Shown here one piece after another: positions 46,009 to 54,843 of a DNA stretch of 64,000 bases. A program made the position numbers and the translations under genes. Within the stretch, counting starts at the first letter, position 1, and every line of letters begins with the position of its first letter. Source of the stretch: Pseudomonas putida (lineage in GTDB: Bacteria > Pseudomonadota > Gammaproteobacteria > Pseudomonadales > Pseudomonadaceae); NCBI RefSeq assembly GCF_016406145.1, contig NZ_CP066306.1, forward strand, positions 4,216,001-4,280,000, in the 5' to 3' direction. A model generated the notes under the pieces. The model was not told the origin of the DNA, did no database searches, and worked only from the letters and a program-made list of their open reading frames with translations.

Positions 46009-46253
46009 GGGCTGCGCAGCAGCCCCAAATCACCCCGCATAACCCAGCAGGTACAACAACCCGGTCAAGGTGACTAAGGAAGCCACCGTCGACAACAGTA
46101 TCGTCCGCGATGATTGAGCTCGTCCGTAGGAGCGGCCTTGTGTCGCGAAAGGGCTGCGCAGCAGCCCCAAATCACCCCGCATAACCCAGCAGGTACAACA
46201 ACCCGGTCAAGGTGACTAAGGAAGCCACTGTCGACAACAGTATCGTCCGCGAT
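45970..46253. repeat. 142-bp tandem duplication including the 3' end of the AEC transporter gene
   Basis: Copy 1 is 45970-46111 and copy 2 is 46112-46253. I see only two differences (GTCTG/GTCCG and CACCG/CACTG). Each copy carries one REP-like element and the last 27 codons of the AEC gene plus its stop. Copy 2 serves the intact gene; copy 1 holds an orphan gene tail at 46030-46111. Confidence 0.95.
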
Positions 46254-47107
46254 ATCAGCCCCGCTTCCCGGTTGTAATACTCCGCCAGCATGAATGGCCC
46301 GGTCCCCGTCGGCAGCGCCGCCAGCAGTACCGCTGACGCAGCCCACATGTTCGGCAGGCTGAATACCTTGAACGCCAACACCCAAGTCAGCGCTGGCTGC
46401 CCTACCAGCTTCATCGCAACCAGTGGCCATGGGCTGGCCTGAGCGCCGCTGCGTTTCTCTGCCAGAAACGCCCCCAGCGAAATCAATGCACACGGCGTGG
46501 TGGCCAAGGCCAGCATGTCGAGAAAATGCATCACCGGCTCCGCCAACCCCAACCCGGACATTGCCCAAGCGGCCCCAGCCACGGGCGAAATCACCAAGGG
46601 GTTCTTCGCCAGCGCCTTGCACACCACCCACATGGCGCGGCCGATCCGCTTCTCTTCCTGTAGGCCAATTTCGATCAGCGTCAGCGATATCGCGAACACC
46701 AGGCAGACCACGATCAACGAAGAAATCAACGCAGGCTGCAGTCCGGCCTGACCGAACAGCAGCAAACACAACGGGATGCCGATATAGCCGGTGTTGGCAT
46801 ACCCCGCGCTGAGCCCGTCGATACTGGCCGCGACCAGCCCGTGGCCGCTGAACAGCCGCCAGGCCAGCGTGGCCACGAACATCGCCAGCGCCCCTGCGCC
46901 AAAGGCCACGATGAACCCTGGATGCCATACCTCGCTCCAGGTTGCGGTGGCTGTGACCTTGAACAGCAGGGCCGGCAGGCACAGCCAGACCACCATCTTG
47001 TTGATCTCGGCCGCTGCCTTGTCGCCAAGCTTGTTGGTCCGGCGGCAAAGATAACCGACCAGGATCAACGCAAAGATCGGCGCGACGATGACCAGGATGG
47101 TGTGCAT
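46172..47107 (-). CDS. AEC (auxin efflux carrier) family transporter
   Basis: 311 residues, ten hydrophobic helices in two bundles. Features of the family: FALILVGYLCRRTNKLG, NTGYIGIPLCLLLFGQAG and the C-terminal AALPTGTGPFMLAEYYNREAGLISRTILLSTVASLVTL. Bacterial AEC members export or take up small carboxylates such as malate or malonate; the substrate here is unknown. The start is one base from the stop of the upstream exporter gene (47109), so the two are co-transcribed. Its 3' end lies inside a tandem duplication. Confidence 0.92.
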   Translation of the reverse strand: MHTILVIVAPIFALILVGYLCRRTNKLGDKAAAEINKMVVWLCLPALLFKVTATATWSEVWHPGFIVAFGAGALAMFVATLAWRLFSGHGLVAASIDGLSAGYANTGYIGIPLCLLLFGQAGLQPALISSLIVVCLVFAISLTLIEIGLQEEKRIGRAMWVVCKALAKNPLVISPVAGAAWAMSGLGLAEPVMHFLDMLALATTPCALISLGAFLAEKRSGAQASPWPLVAMKLVGQPALTWVLAFKVFSLPNMWAASAVLLAALPTGTGPFMLAEYYNREAGLISRTILLSTVASLVTLTGLLYLLGYAG

Positions 47108-47108
47108 G

Positions 47109-47984
47109 TCAGGCCCTGCGCACCAGCGGTGCCTCCGTGCGGCTGCCCAGGCGGCTCAGCCATACGGAGCCCAGGATGATCGCGCCACCGATGAGCAAGC
47201 GCCCCAATGGCTCGTGCTGGTTCCAGATCAGCAGGTTGAGCAGCAGCCCCACCGGCACGTGCAGGTTGTTCATCACCGCCAGCGTAGCGCCGGACACCAT
47301 GCAGGCCCCCTTGTTCCACCAGTACAAGCCCAGTGCCGTCGGGCACAGCCCGAGGAACAGCAGCACCAGCCATTGCACGTCGGTGCTCGGCAAATGCTGG
47401 GTGTTGCCAAACAGCAGGAAGGCCGGCAGCACGACGATCAACGCCCCTAGGTAGAAGTAGCCGAAACGCTTGTAATGCGGCAGGTCGCTGGGGTGGCGGG
47501 CAACCAGATGGCGGTATAGCACCTGGCCGGCAGCGTAGGTGAAGTTGGCTAGCTGCAGCAGCAGGAAGCCGATGAAGAAGTCGCCACTGATGCTGTCGAA
47601 GCGGATCACCGCCGCACCTGCAACCGCCACCAGGGCGGCGAGCAAGGCCCAAGGATTGAAACGGCGGTTCAGCGCATCCTCGATCAGGGTCACGTGCAGT
47701 GGCGTAAGGATCGTGAACAGCAGCACCTCCGGCACGGTCAGCACGCGGAAACTCAGGTACAGGCAGACATAGGTGATGCCGTACTGCAGCGCACCGATCA
47801 GCAGCATCGAGCGCATGAAGCGCGGCTCGACCTGGCGCCAGCGGGTCAGCGGCAAGAAAACCAGGCCCGCCAGCACCACGCGTGCGAGCACGGCAAAGTA
47901 GCTGTCGACGTGCCCGGCCAGGTACTCGCCGATCAGGCTGAAGGAAAACGCCTGGATCAGCGCGACGATTATCAGGTAGCCCAT
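47109..47984 (-). CDS. carboxylate/amino acid/amine transporter (DMT superfamily)
   Basis: 291 residues, ten helices. LARVVLAGLVFLPLTRWRQVEPRFMRSMLLIGALQYGITYVCLYLSFRVLTVPEVLLFTILTPLHVTLIEDALNRR is characteristic of the CAAT/YtfF branch of DMT transporters. GAGGCAACC precedes the ATG. It is the first gene of a two-gene unit with the AEC transporter. The substrate is unassigned. Confidence 0.88.
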   Translation of the reverse strand: MGYLIIVALIQAFSFSLIGEYLAGHVDSYFAVLARVVLAGLVFLPLTRWRQVEPRFMRSMLLIGALQYGITYVCLYLSFRVLTVPEVLLFTILTPLHVTLIEDALNRRFNPWALLAALVAVAGAAVIRFDSISGDFFIGFLLLQLANFTYAAGQVLYRHLVARHPSDLPHYKRFGYFYLGALIVVLPAFLLFGNTQHLPSTDVQWLVLLFLGLCPTALGLYWWNKGACMVSGATLAVMNNLHVPVGLLLNLLIWNQHEPLGRLLIGGAIILGSVWLSRLGSRTEAPLVRRA

Positions 47985-48093
47985 GGTTGCCTCTCGTAAA
48001 TCAAGGCCGCGACCTTAGCGGGTTGCGACCGATGTGTTCAACCATGCGCTATGTGGGGGCTGCGCATTTCATGGGCGGGAGTGATTCACACAC

Positions 48094-48120
48094 AAAAAAG
48101 CCCGGCCATCGAGGCCGGGC
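48094..48120 (-). terminator. rho-independent terminator after azoR
   Basis: On the minus strand GCCCGGCC and GGCCGGGC form an 8-bp stem with a 5-base loop (48120-48100), followed by six T (48099-48094). It lies about 50 bases beyond the azoR stop and separates it from the exporter pair. Confidence 0.88.
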
Positions 48121-48172
48121 AGGTACACCCAAAGGAGCAAACAAGGTGTCAGGGTTGGGAATTCGTTGACGC

Positions 48173-48772
48173 TCAGGCCACCGCAGCCAGCTTGGCCTTG
48201 GCCTGGTTGATGCCTTTCTCGTGGAAGTCACCGCTCATGTTCAGGCCTTCGGCATGGATGAAGTTCACATCGTGAATACCGATGAATGCCATCACCTGGC
48301 GCAGGTACGGCTCCTGATGGTCGCTGGTGGCGCCGGCGTGGATGCCGCCGCGGGCTGTCAGGACAATGGCGCGCTTGCCGGTCAGCAGGCCTTGCGGGCC
48401 GGTCGGGGTGTACTTGAAGGTGATGCCGGCACGCAATACGTGGTCAAGCCAGGCCTTGAGCGTGCTGGGGATGGTGAAGTTGTACATTGGTGCAGCCATC
48501 ACCAGCACGTCGGCCGCCAGCAGCTCATCTGTCAGCTCGTTGGAACGGGCCAAGGCGTCCAGTTCAGCGGCATTGCGCTGCTCTTCAGGCTTCATCCAGC
48601 CACCGAGCAGGTTGCCGTCCAGGTGCGGCACCGGGGTCACCGCCAGATCGCGCACGGTAATCTCGTCGGCAGGGTGCGCTGCTTGCCAGTGTTCGATGAA
48701 GTCACGGGTCAGTTGACGGGAAACGGAATCCTGCTGGCGGGCGCTGCTTTCGATGATCAGTACGCGGGACAT
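48173..48772 (-). CDS. azoR: FMN-dependent NADH-azoreductase
   Basis: 199 residues from ATG 48772, preceded by GGAGG. The AzoR flavodoxin fold shows ESSARQQDSVSRQLTRDFIEHW (FMN phosphate loop), MAAPMYNFTIPSTLKAWLDHVLRAGITFKYTPTGPQGLLTGK and ARGGIHAG. It reduces azo compounds and quinones with NADH. A candidate promoter with two CTATCGAT boxes lies upstream, and a terminator follows. Confidence 0.94.
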   Translation of the reverse strand: MSRVLIIESSARQQDSVSRQLTRDFIEHWQAAHPADEITVRDLAVTPVPHLDGNLLGGWMKPEEQRNAAELDALARSNELTDELLAADVLVMAAPMYNFTIPSTLKAWLDHVLRAGITFKYTPTGPQGLLTGKRAIVLTARGGIHAGATSDHQEPYLRQVMAFIGIHDVNFIHAEGLNMSGDFHEKGINQAKAKLAAVA

Positions 48773-48830
48773 GGGTGCCTCCATCGGCAAAATGGGTTGC
48801 GATTCGATGGAGGTGAGATTAAGGCTTGAC

Positions 48831-48872
48831 CTATCGATAAAAAAGCGTAAAAAGTGGGTGCAATCTATCGAT
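48831..48872 (-). promoter_or_regulatory. candidate azoR promoter with paired CTATCGAT boxes
   Basis: CTATCGAT occurs at 48831-48838 and 48865-48872. On the minus strand a TTGCAC (-35) and a TATCGA (-10) about 18 bases apart fall between and into these boxes. The second box thus covers the -10 and the first lies just upstream of the -35. This fits a LysR- or MarR-type control site; the regulator is not known. Confidence 0.4.
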
Positions 48873-48881
48873 TAATCAGTT

Positions 48882-49196
48882 TTATTCCGCTTTGCAGTTC
48901 ACTGCGATGCGTAGCTTGATGATCTGCCGGTTGAACTTGGCCGTGACATCCACACTTTTGCCCGCCGGCACATTCACCCGGCGTACCCGTGGCGCCTCCG
49001 GGCCGTTGCGGAACGTCACCTTGCAGGCCGCCGGCACTTGCCCATAGTTGTTCAGGGTGATGGCTCCGATGTCGTACGCGGTGTCGTAGGCGGTGTAGTC
49101 CAGCTTGACCCCGGCCAGTTCCTTCTCCACGTCGATGGGGTAAGCCATGGCCCCGAGGGGCAGGCACATCAGTATTGCCGCACAACATTTCTTCAT
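48882..49196 (-). CDS. small exported protein of unknown function
   Basis: 104 residues. A signal peptide (1-18, AMAYP) leads to YPIDVEKELAGVKLDYTAYDTAYDIG, then NYGQVPAACKVTFRNGPEAPRVRRVNVPAG, with two cysteines (58 and 101). Pseudomonas homologues are sometimes labelled '3-phosphoglycerate kinase', a label not supported by this small beta-rich exported sequence. The ribosome site is AAGGAG. Divergent from the LysR gene. Confidence 0.82.
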   Translation of the reverse strand: MKKCCAAILMCLPLGAMAYPIDVEKELAGVKLDYTAYDTAYDIGAITLNNYGQVPAACKVTFRNGPEAPRVRRVNVPAGKSVDVTAKFNRQIIKLRIAVNCKAE

Positions 49197-49199
49197 GGG

Positions 49200-49220
49200 G
49201 CGCTCTCCTTGAAAGAGCGC
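49200..49220. promoter_or_regulatory. 7-bp hairpin between divergent starts
   Basis: GCGCTCT (49200-49206) and AGAGCGC (49214-49220) are perfect arms around a 7-base loop. They lie between the start of the exported-protein gene and the LysR gene, and contain the minus-strand ribosome site AAGGAG. The hairpin could limit translation of the exported protein. Confidence 0.4.
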
Positions 49221-49244
49221 AGCTTAGGTCAACAGGAGCCAAAG

Positions 49245-50168
49245 ATGAAAGCGCCGCGCGTAACCCTGGATCAGTGGCGAACCTTGCAGGCAGTGGTCGA
49301 TCACGGCGGGTTTGCCCAGGCAGCCGAAGCTCTGCACCGCTCGCAGTCATCGGTCAGTTACACGGTGGCGCGCATGCAAGAGCAGCTCGGCGTGCCACTG
49401 CTACGCATCGATGGCCGCAAAGCCGTGCTGACCGAGGCGGGCAACGTGCTGCTGCGCCGCTCCCGGCACCTGGTCAAGCAGGCCAGCCAGCTTGAAGACC
49501 TGGCTCACCACATGGAGCAAGGCTGGGAAGCCGAGGTACGTGTCGTGGTCGATGCCGCCTACCCCAGTGCGCGCCTGGTACGTGCCCTGGCCGCGTTCAT
49601 GCCGCAGAGCCGCGGTTGCCGGGTGCGCCTGCGCGAGGAAGTGCTGTCCGGCGTCGAGGAGGTGATGCATGAAGGTATCGCCGACCTTGCCATCAGCAGC
49701 TACAGCATTGGCGGCTATCTGGGCACCGAACTCAGTGCCGTGGAGTTCGTGGCCGTCGCCCACCCCGAGCACAGCCTGCACCGCCTGGGCCGGGAGATCA
49801 CTTTCCAGGACCTGGAAAGCCAGTTGCAAGTGGTAATCCGCGACTCCGGCCGCGCCCAACCCCGCGATGTCGGCTGGCTCGGCGCTGAACAGCGCTGGAC
49901 AGTCGGCAGCCTGGGGACCGCCACTACCTTCGTCAGCAGCGGGCTGGGCTTTGCTTGGCTGCCGCGGCACATGATCGATCGTGAACTGCGCGAAGGCGTG
50001 CTCAAGCCGCTGCCACTGGACCAGGGTGGCAGCCGTCATCCACTGTTCTACCTTTATTCGAGCAAAGAGAAGACCTTGGGCCCGGCCACGCAGATTCTCA
50101 TCGACCTGCTGCGCAATTTCGACACCGCGCCACTGGACGTGCCCTTCGCAGCCCCCCCGCAAGCCTGA
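49245..50168 (+). CDS. LysR-family transcriptional regulator
   Basis: 307 residues from ATG 49245 with CAGGAG upstream; the in-frame extension to 49038 overlaps the divergent gene. The DNA-binding part is LDQWRTLQAVVDHGGFAQAAEALHRSQSSVSYTVARMQEQLG. The substrate domain includes GLGFAWLPRHMI. The target is unknown; azoR, two genes away, is one candidate. The alpha/beta hydrolase starts 14 bases after the stop. Confidence 0.9.
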   Translation: MKAPRVTLDQWRTLQAVVDHGGFAQAAEALHRSQSSVSYTVARMQEQLGVPLLRIDGRKAVLTEAGNVLLRRSRHLVKQASQLEDLAHHMEQGWEAEVRVVVDAAYPSARLVRALAAFMPQSRGCRVRLREEVLSGVEEVMHEGIADLAISSYSIGGYLGTELSAVEFVAVAHPEHSLHRLGREITFQDLESQLQVVIRDSGRAQPRDVGWLGAEQRWTVGSLGTATTFVSSGLGFAWLPRHMIDRELREGVLKPLPLDQGGSRHPLFYLYSSKEKTLGPATQILIDLLRNFDTAPLDVPFAAPPQA

Positions 50169-50181
50169 GAGAACCGCGCCC

Positions 50182-50994
50182 ATGGCCTATTTCGAACATG
50201 AAGGATGCTCGCTGCATTATCAGGAATACGGCCAGGGTGAACCCCTGGTACTGCTGCACGGCCTGGGCTCCAGCAGCCAGGACTGGGAGCTGCAGGTACC
50301 CGCGCTCAGCCGCCATTACCGGGTGATCCTCATGGACATCCGGGGCCACGGCCGCTCCGACAAGCCCAATGATGGCTACCAGATCGCCACATTCAGCGAA
50401 GACCTGCTGGCCCTGCTCGAACACCTGCAGACCGGCCCGGTGCACTTCGTGGGGCTGTCGATGGGCGGCATGGTCGGGTTTCAATTCGCCGTCGACCATC
50501 CGCAGTGGCTGCGCAGCCTATGCATCGTCAACAGCGCCCCCGAGGTCAAGCGCCGCACGCGCAACGACTGGGTCTGGTGGGCCAAGCGCTGGGGCCTGGC
50601 ACGCATCCTGAGTGTCGAGACTGTCGGCAAGGGCCTGGCCCAGCGCCTGTTCCCCAAACCGGAGCAAGCCGACTTGCGCCAGAAGATGGCGCAACGCTGG
50701 GCGCGCAACGACAAACGCGCCTACCTCAAGAGTTTTGACGCCATCGTGGACTGGGGCGTGCAGGAACGTATCGGCCAGATACACTGTCCCACGCTGGTGG
50801 TCGCTGCCGACCACGATTACACCCCGGTACAACTCAAAGAGCGCTACGTTGCCCTGATGCCGCAGGCAAGGCTGGTAGTCATCGATGATTCCCGGCACGC
50901 TACACCTCTCGATCAACCCGAAGTCTTCAACCAGACTTTGCTGCAGTTCCTCGCAGCCGCTTCCACCTCTCAAGGATCTTTGAGCCCATGCTGA
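50182..50994 (+). CDS. alpha/beta-fold hydrolase
   Basis: 270 residues from ATG 50182. Oxyanion motif [12 protein letters not shown], nucleophile Ser in [10 protein letters not shown], acid in VAADHDYTP and His in [13 protein letters not shown] give a complete triad. It resembles 3-oxoadipate enol-lactonase-like hydrolases, but the substrate cannot be set. The start is 14 bases after the LysR stop, and the last 7 bases overlap the cyclophilin start, suggesting one transcript. Confidence 0.9.
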   Translation: MAYFEHEGCSLHYQEYGQGEPLVLLHGLGSSSQDWELQVPALSRHYRVILMDIRGHGRSDKPNDGYQIATFSEDLLALLEHLQTGPVHFVGLSMGGMVGFQFAVDHPQWLRSLCIVNSAPEVKRRTRNDWVWWAKRWGLARILSVETVGKGLAQRLFPKPEQADLRQKMAQRWARNDKRAYLKSFDAIVDWGVQERIGQIHCPTLVVAADHDYTPVQLKERYVALMPQARLVVIDDSRHATPLDQPEVFNQTLLQFLAAASTSQGSLSPC

Positions 50995-51545
50995 AAAAAC
51001 TTCTGCTCACCGCCTGCTCGGTCGCCTTTGCCACCACCGTCATGGCCTCCGACAAGGCCCCTCACGTAGTGCTCGACACCAGCTTCGGCCAGGTCGAAAT
51101 CGAGCTCGATGCCGAGAAGGCGCCGGTCAGTACCAAGAATTTCCTCGAATACGTCGACAGCGGTTTCTACAACAACACCATTTTTCACCGTGTGATCCCG
51201 GGCTTCATGGTCCAGGGCGGCGGGTTCACCGAGCAGATGGTGCAAAAGCCGACGCGTGATCCGATCCGCAACGAAGCCGGCAACGGTCTGCAGAACACCC
51301 GTGGCACCCTGTCGATGGCACGCACCTCCGACCCGAACTCGGCCACCAGCCAGTTCTTCATCAACGTGGCCGACAACGACTTCCTGAACCCGGGCCGTGA
51401 CCGTGGTTATGCGGTGTTCGGCAAAGTGACCAAGGGCATGGAGGTGGTCGACCAGATCGTCAACTCGCCCACTACCGTCAAGAAAGGCATGCGCGATGTG
51501 CCGGCCGATCCGGTGTTCATCAAGTCCGCCAAACGCATCGACTGA
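50988..51545 (+). CDS. ppiA: periplasmic cyclophilin-type peptidyl-prolyl isomerase
   Basis: 185 residues. A signal peptide (1-21, VMAS) directs it to the periplasm. Cyclophilin motifs: [15 protein letters not shown] (catalytic Arg), [21 protein letters not shown], and [16 protein letters not shown]. It speeds proline isomerisation in exported proteins. The start overlaps the hydrolase 3' end, with AAGGATCTTTGAGCCC as ribosome region. Confidence 0.93.
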   Translation: MLKKLLLTACSVAFATTVMASDKAPHVVLDTSFGQVEIELDAEKAPVSTKNFLEYVDSGFYNNTIFHRVIPGFMVQGGGFTEQMVQKPTRDPIRNEAGNGLQNTRGTLSMARTSDPNSATSQFFINVADNDFLNPGRDRGYAVFGKVTKGMEVVDQIVNSPTTVKKGMRDVPADPVFIKSAKRID

Positions 51546-51608
51546 CTGCAGGCTTCACAAGGACGTGAAACCGCCTGAGGGTCGGGTTGAACAGGAGTGT
51601 TGTCACCC

Positions 51609-53441
51609 ATGCTGTACCGCCGTTTCGAGCAACTGATCGACATTTTCCGCGACGCGCCCAGCGAGTCGCCGCCCACCCAGGTGTGGCCCTTCTACCTTTA
51701 CTACCTTCGCCAGGTGTGGCCGAGTTTTCTCGCCCTGCTGGTGGTCGGGCTGGTTGCCTCGCTGATCGAGGTGGCGATGTTCAGCTACCTGAGCCGCATC
51801 ATCGACCTGGCCCAGGGCACGCCCAATGCCAACTTCTTCAGCGAGCACAGCGGTGAGCTGATCTGGATGCTGGTGGTGATCCTGCTGCTACGGCCGGTCT
51901 TCTTTGGCCTGCATGACCTGCTGGTGCACCAGACCATCAACCCGGGCATGACCAGCCTGATCCGCTGGCAAAACCACACGTATGTGCTCAAGCAGAGCCT
52001 TAACTTCTTCCAGAGCGACTTTGCCGGGCGTATCGCCCAGCGCATCATGCAGACTGGCAACTCCCTGCGCGACTCGGCAGTACAGGCGGTGGATGCGTTG
52101 TGGCATGTACTGATCTATGCGATCACCTCGCTGGTGCTGTTCGCCGAGGCTGACTGGCGCCTGATGCTGCCATTACTGGTCTGGATTGCCAGCTATGTCG
52201 CCGCGCTGTTCTACTTCGTGCCGCGGGTCAAGGAGCGCTCGGTGATCTCCTCCGATGCCCGCTCCAAGCTGATGGGGCGCATCGTCGACGGCTACACCAA
52301 CATCGCCACCCTCAAGCTGTTCGCCCATACCGATTACGAGCAACAGTACGCCCGCGAAGCGATCCGCGAGCAGACCGAAAAGACCCAGCTGGCGTCGCGA
52401 GTGATCACCAGCATGGACGTGGTCATCACCAGCCTCAACGGTTTGCTGGTGGTCGCCACCACCGGCCTGGCCCTGTGGCTGTGGAGCCAGTCGCTGATTA
52501 CCGTCGGCGCCATCGCCCTGGCCACCGGGCTGGTGATCCGTATCGTCAACATGTCGGGCTGGATCATGTGGGTGGTCAACGGCATCTTCGAGAACATCGG
52601 CATGGTGCAGGACGGCCTGCAGACCATCGCCCAGCCTGTCACCGTCACCGACAAGCCCAAAGCAGCGCCGCTGAAAGTGACCCGTGGCGCGGTGCGTTTC
52701 GATAACGTCGACTTCCACTACGGCAAGGCCCGCAACGTCATCGACGGGCTGAACCTGGACATCCGCCCGGGCGAAAAGATCGGCCTGATCGGCCCCTCCG
52801 GCGCTGGCAAGTCGACCCTGGTCAACCTGCTGCTGCGCCTTTACGACGTGCAGGGCGGGCGTATCCTGATCGACGGGCAGGACATCGCCGAGGTGAGCCA
52901 GGCCAGCCTGCGGGCGCAGATCGGTATGATCACCCAGGACACCTCACTGCTGCATCGCTCGATCCGCGACAACCTGTTGTACGGGCGCCCTGATGCCAGC
53001 GAGCAAGCGCTGCACGAGGCGGTGCGCCGGGCCCGTGCCGACGAATTCATTCCACAGTTGTCGGATGCCCAGGGCCGCACGGGCTTCGACGCGCACGTGG
53101 GCGAGCGTGGGGTCAAGCTCTCCGGTGGTCAGCGCCAGCGCATCGCGATAGCCAGGGTGCTGCTCAAGAACGCGCCCATCCTGATCATGGACGAGGCCAC
53201 GTCAGCATTGGACTCCGAGGTCGAAGCGGCGATCCAGGAAAGCCTGGAAACCCTGATGCAAGGCAAGACGGTGATCGCCATCGCCCACCGCCTCTCCACC
53301 ATTGCGCGGATGGACCGCCTGGTGGTGCTGGACAAGGGGCATATCGTCGAAAGTGGCAGCCACAGTGAACTGCTGGCGCAACAAGGCTTGTATGCCAGGC
53401 TGTGGCATCACCAGACGGGCGGGTTCGTCGGGGTGGATTGA
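51609..53441 (+). CDS. MsbA-like ABC exporter (fused membrane and ATPase domains)
   Basis: 610 residues from ATG 51609; the in-frame GTG 51597 and TTG 51600 fall on or against the AGGAG ribosome site. Six membrane helices occupy about 30-330. The ATPase has GPSGAGKS, LSGGQRQRIAIARVLLKNAPILIMDEATSALDSE and AHRLSTIARMD. It belongs to the type I exporter group (lipid or multidrug). The substrate is unknown. 63 bases after ppiA. Confidence 0.92.
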   Translation: MLYRRFEQLIDIFRDAPSESPPTQVWPFYLYYLRQVWPSFLALLVVGLVASLIEVAMFSYLSRIIDLAQGTPNANFFSEHSGELIWMLVVILLLRPVFFGLHDLLVHQTINPGMTSLIRWQNHTYVLKQSLNFFQSDFAGRIAQRIMQTGNSLRDSAVQAVDALWHVLIYAITSLVLFAEADWRLMLPLLVWIASYVAALFYFVPRVKERSVISSDARSKLMGRIVDGYTNIATLKLFAHTDYEQQYAREAIREQTEKTQLASRVITSMDVVITSLNGLLVVATTGLALWLWSQSLITVGAIALATGLVIRIVNMSGWIMWVVNGIFENIGMVQDGLQTIAQPVTVTDKPKAAPLKVTRGAVRFDNVDFHYGKARNVIDGLNLDIRPGEKIGLIGPSGAGKSTLVNLLLRLYDVQGGRILIDGQDIAEVSQASLRAQIGMITQDTSLLHRSIRDNLLYGRPDASEQALHEAVRRARADEFIPQLSDAQGRTGFDAHVGERGVKLSGGQRQRIAIARVLLKNAPILIMDEATSALDSEVEAAIQESLETLMQGKTVIAIAHRLSTIARMDRLVVLDKGHIVESGSHSELLAQQGLYARLWHHQTGGFVGVD

Positions 53442-53454
53442 GGCCTGTCCGGTC

Positions 53455-54582
53455 TCAATCCCGGCGATAAGGCAACATCCCCCGCGCCTCTTCGGCATAG
53501 CCCATAACCCCTGCGCGCTCCTGCTGCAGGAAATCGTCCACCGCCCGGCGCAGCCCTGGGTGAAGCAGATAATGCCAGGAGCGTGTAAGCACCGGCTCGA
53601 AGCCACGAATCAGCTTGTGCTCGCCCTGCGCCCCAGCATCGAAGCGCTGCAAGCCTTCGGCAATCGCAAAGTCCATGCCTTGGTAGAAGCAGGTTTCGAA
53701 GTGCAGCCGGTCGAACTCATCCAGGCAGCCCCAGTACCTCCCAAACAGGCTGTCGCCACCCACCAGGCTCAGGGCCATGGCGACGTCGCGACCGCCTTGA
53801 CGCGCCATCACGACCCTTAGGGCCTCGGGCATGCGCTGCGCCAGCAGGCTAAAGAATTCGCGGGTCAGATAGGGCGTACGCCTGCGCACTGCGTAGGTAT
53901 TGGCGTAGCAGAGGTAGACGAAATCCCATTGGGCCTCCTCCAGTTCCTCGCCACGGTACCAACGGAAGTCGATGCCCTGCCCTGCAACCTGCTCACGTTC
54001 CTTGCGCATCTGTTTGCGCTTGCGCGAACTCAAGCTGTCGAGAAAGTCCTGAAAGTCGCGGTAGCCACGGTTGCGCCAGTGGAACTGACATCCCAGGCGC
54101 TCCATCCAGCCCGGCAGGCCGGCCATCTGTGCATCCAGGCCTGGGTCGGTGAAGTTGATGTGAGCCCCGGATAGCCCGCCTTTGCCCAGATACTCAGGCA
54201 ATGCCTGGAGCATGAGCAGGCCATCGGCCGGGTCAAGGCTGAGCAGGCGCGGCCCGCTGACCGGGCTGAACGGCACGGCGCCGAGCAGCTTGGGGTAATA
54301 GGCAATACCGGCGCGCTCGCAGGCGTCGGCCCAGCCATGATCGAACACGTACTCGCCGTACGAGTGCCACTTACGGTACGCCGGCAACAGCGCACGCACT
54401 TGCCCGTCACGCTCCAGCACCAGGTGTTCCGCCGCCCATCCGGTGGCTGGCACGACACTGCCGCTGTCCTCCATGGCGCTGAGGAACGCATGGCGCAGGA
54501 ACGGTTGGCCGGCAGGCACCAGGGCGTCCCAGGTCGCGGCAGGCAGGTCACGCAGATGGGCAAGGCTGTAGAGGCTGGTCAC
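53455..54582 (-). CDS. FemAB/GNAT-like acyltransferase (DUF482 family)
   Basis: 375 residues from GTG 54582. A TTG at 54639 is in frame, but the extra 19 codons lack the strong G/C third-position bias of the gene and have no ribosome site. Conserved parts: WDALVPAGQPFLRHAFLSAMEDSG, YGEYVFDHGWADA, GYRDFQDFLDSLSSRKRKQMRKERE and GLQRFDAGAQGEHKLIRGFEP. The family is predicted to be N-acyltransferases resembling FemAB; the substrate is unknown. It is convergent with the ABC exporter, 13 bases apart. Confidence 0.85.
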   Translation of the reverse strand: MTSLYSLAHLRDLPAATWDALVPAGQPFLRHAFLSAMEDSGSVVPATGWAAEHLVLERDGQVRALLPAYRKWHSYGEYVFDHGWADACERAGIAYYPKLLGAVPFSPVSGPRLLSLDPADGLLMLQALPEYLGKGGLSGAHINFTDPGLDAQMAGLPGWMERLGCQFHWRNRGYRDFQDFLDSLSSRKRKQMRKEREQVAGQGIDFRWYRGEELEEAQWDFVYLCYANTYAVRRRTPYLTREFFSLLAQRMPEALRVVMARQGGRDVAMALSLVGGDSLFGRYWGCLDEFDRLHFETCFYQGMDFAIAEGLQRFDAGAQGEHKLIRGFEPVLTRSWHYLLHPGLRRAVDDFLQQERAGVMGYAEEARGMLPYRRD

Positions 54583-54843
54583 GATGTCGACTCGCGGAGT
54601 GAGGGCATCAGTATCAGGGAATACCGGCCTCTCACTCAAATGCCGAATGCCGGCCCGATCCTTTCATTCTCAATTACTTAACGGCAGTGCCACCAAATAG
54701 ACATTATTCTGTCATTCGCCCCCGCAATACTTGCGCCTGTTTTCCGGAACCCTAGAACCTGTCTATTCAGGCCCTTTCCGAAGACATGCCAACATGGGGG
54801 TGGACGCTGAGCCTCCCCAATATTTTTCAGTAGGGAGAACCTT

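Noticed and set aside
46074..47048. A 324-codon frame overlapping the AEC transporter on the same strand
   Set aside because: Frame-shifted shadow of the transporter; it gives a Gly/Arg-rich sequence with no membrane helices. It does cross the duplication, which is reported separately.
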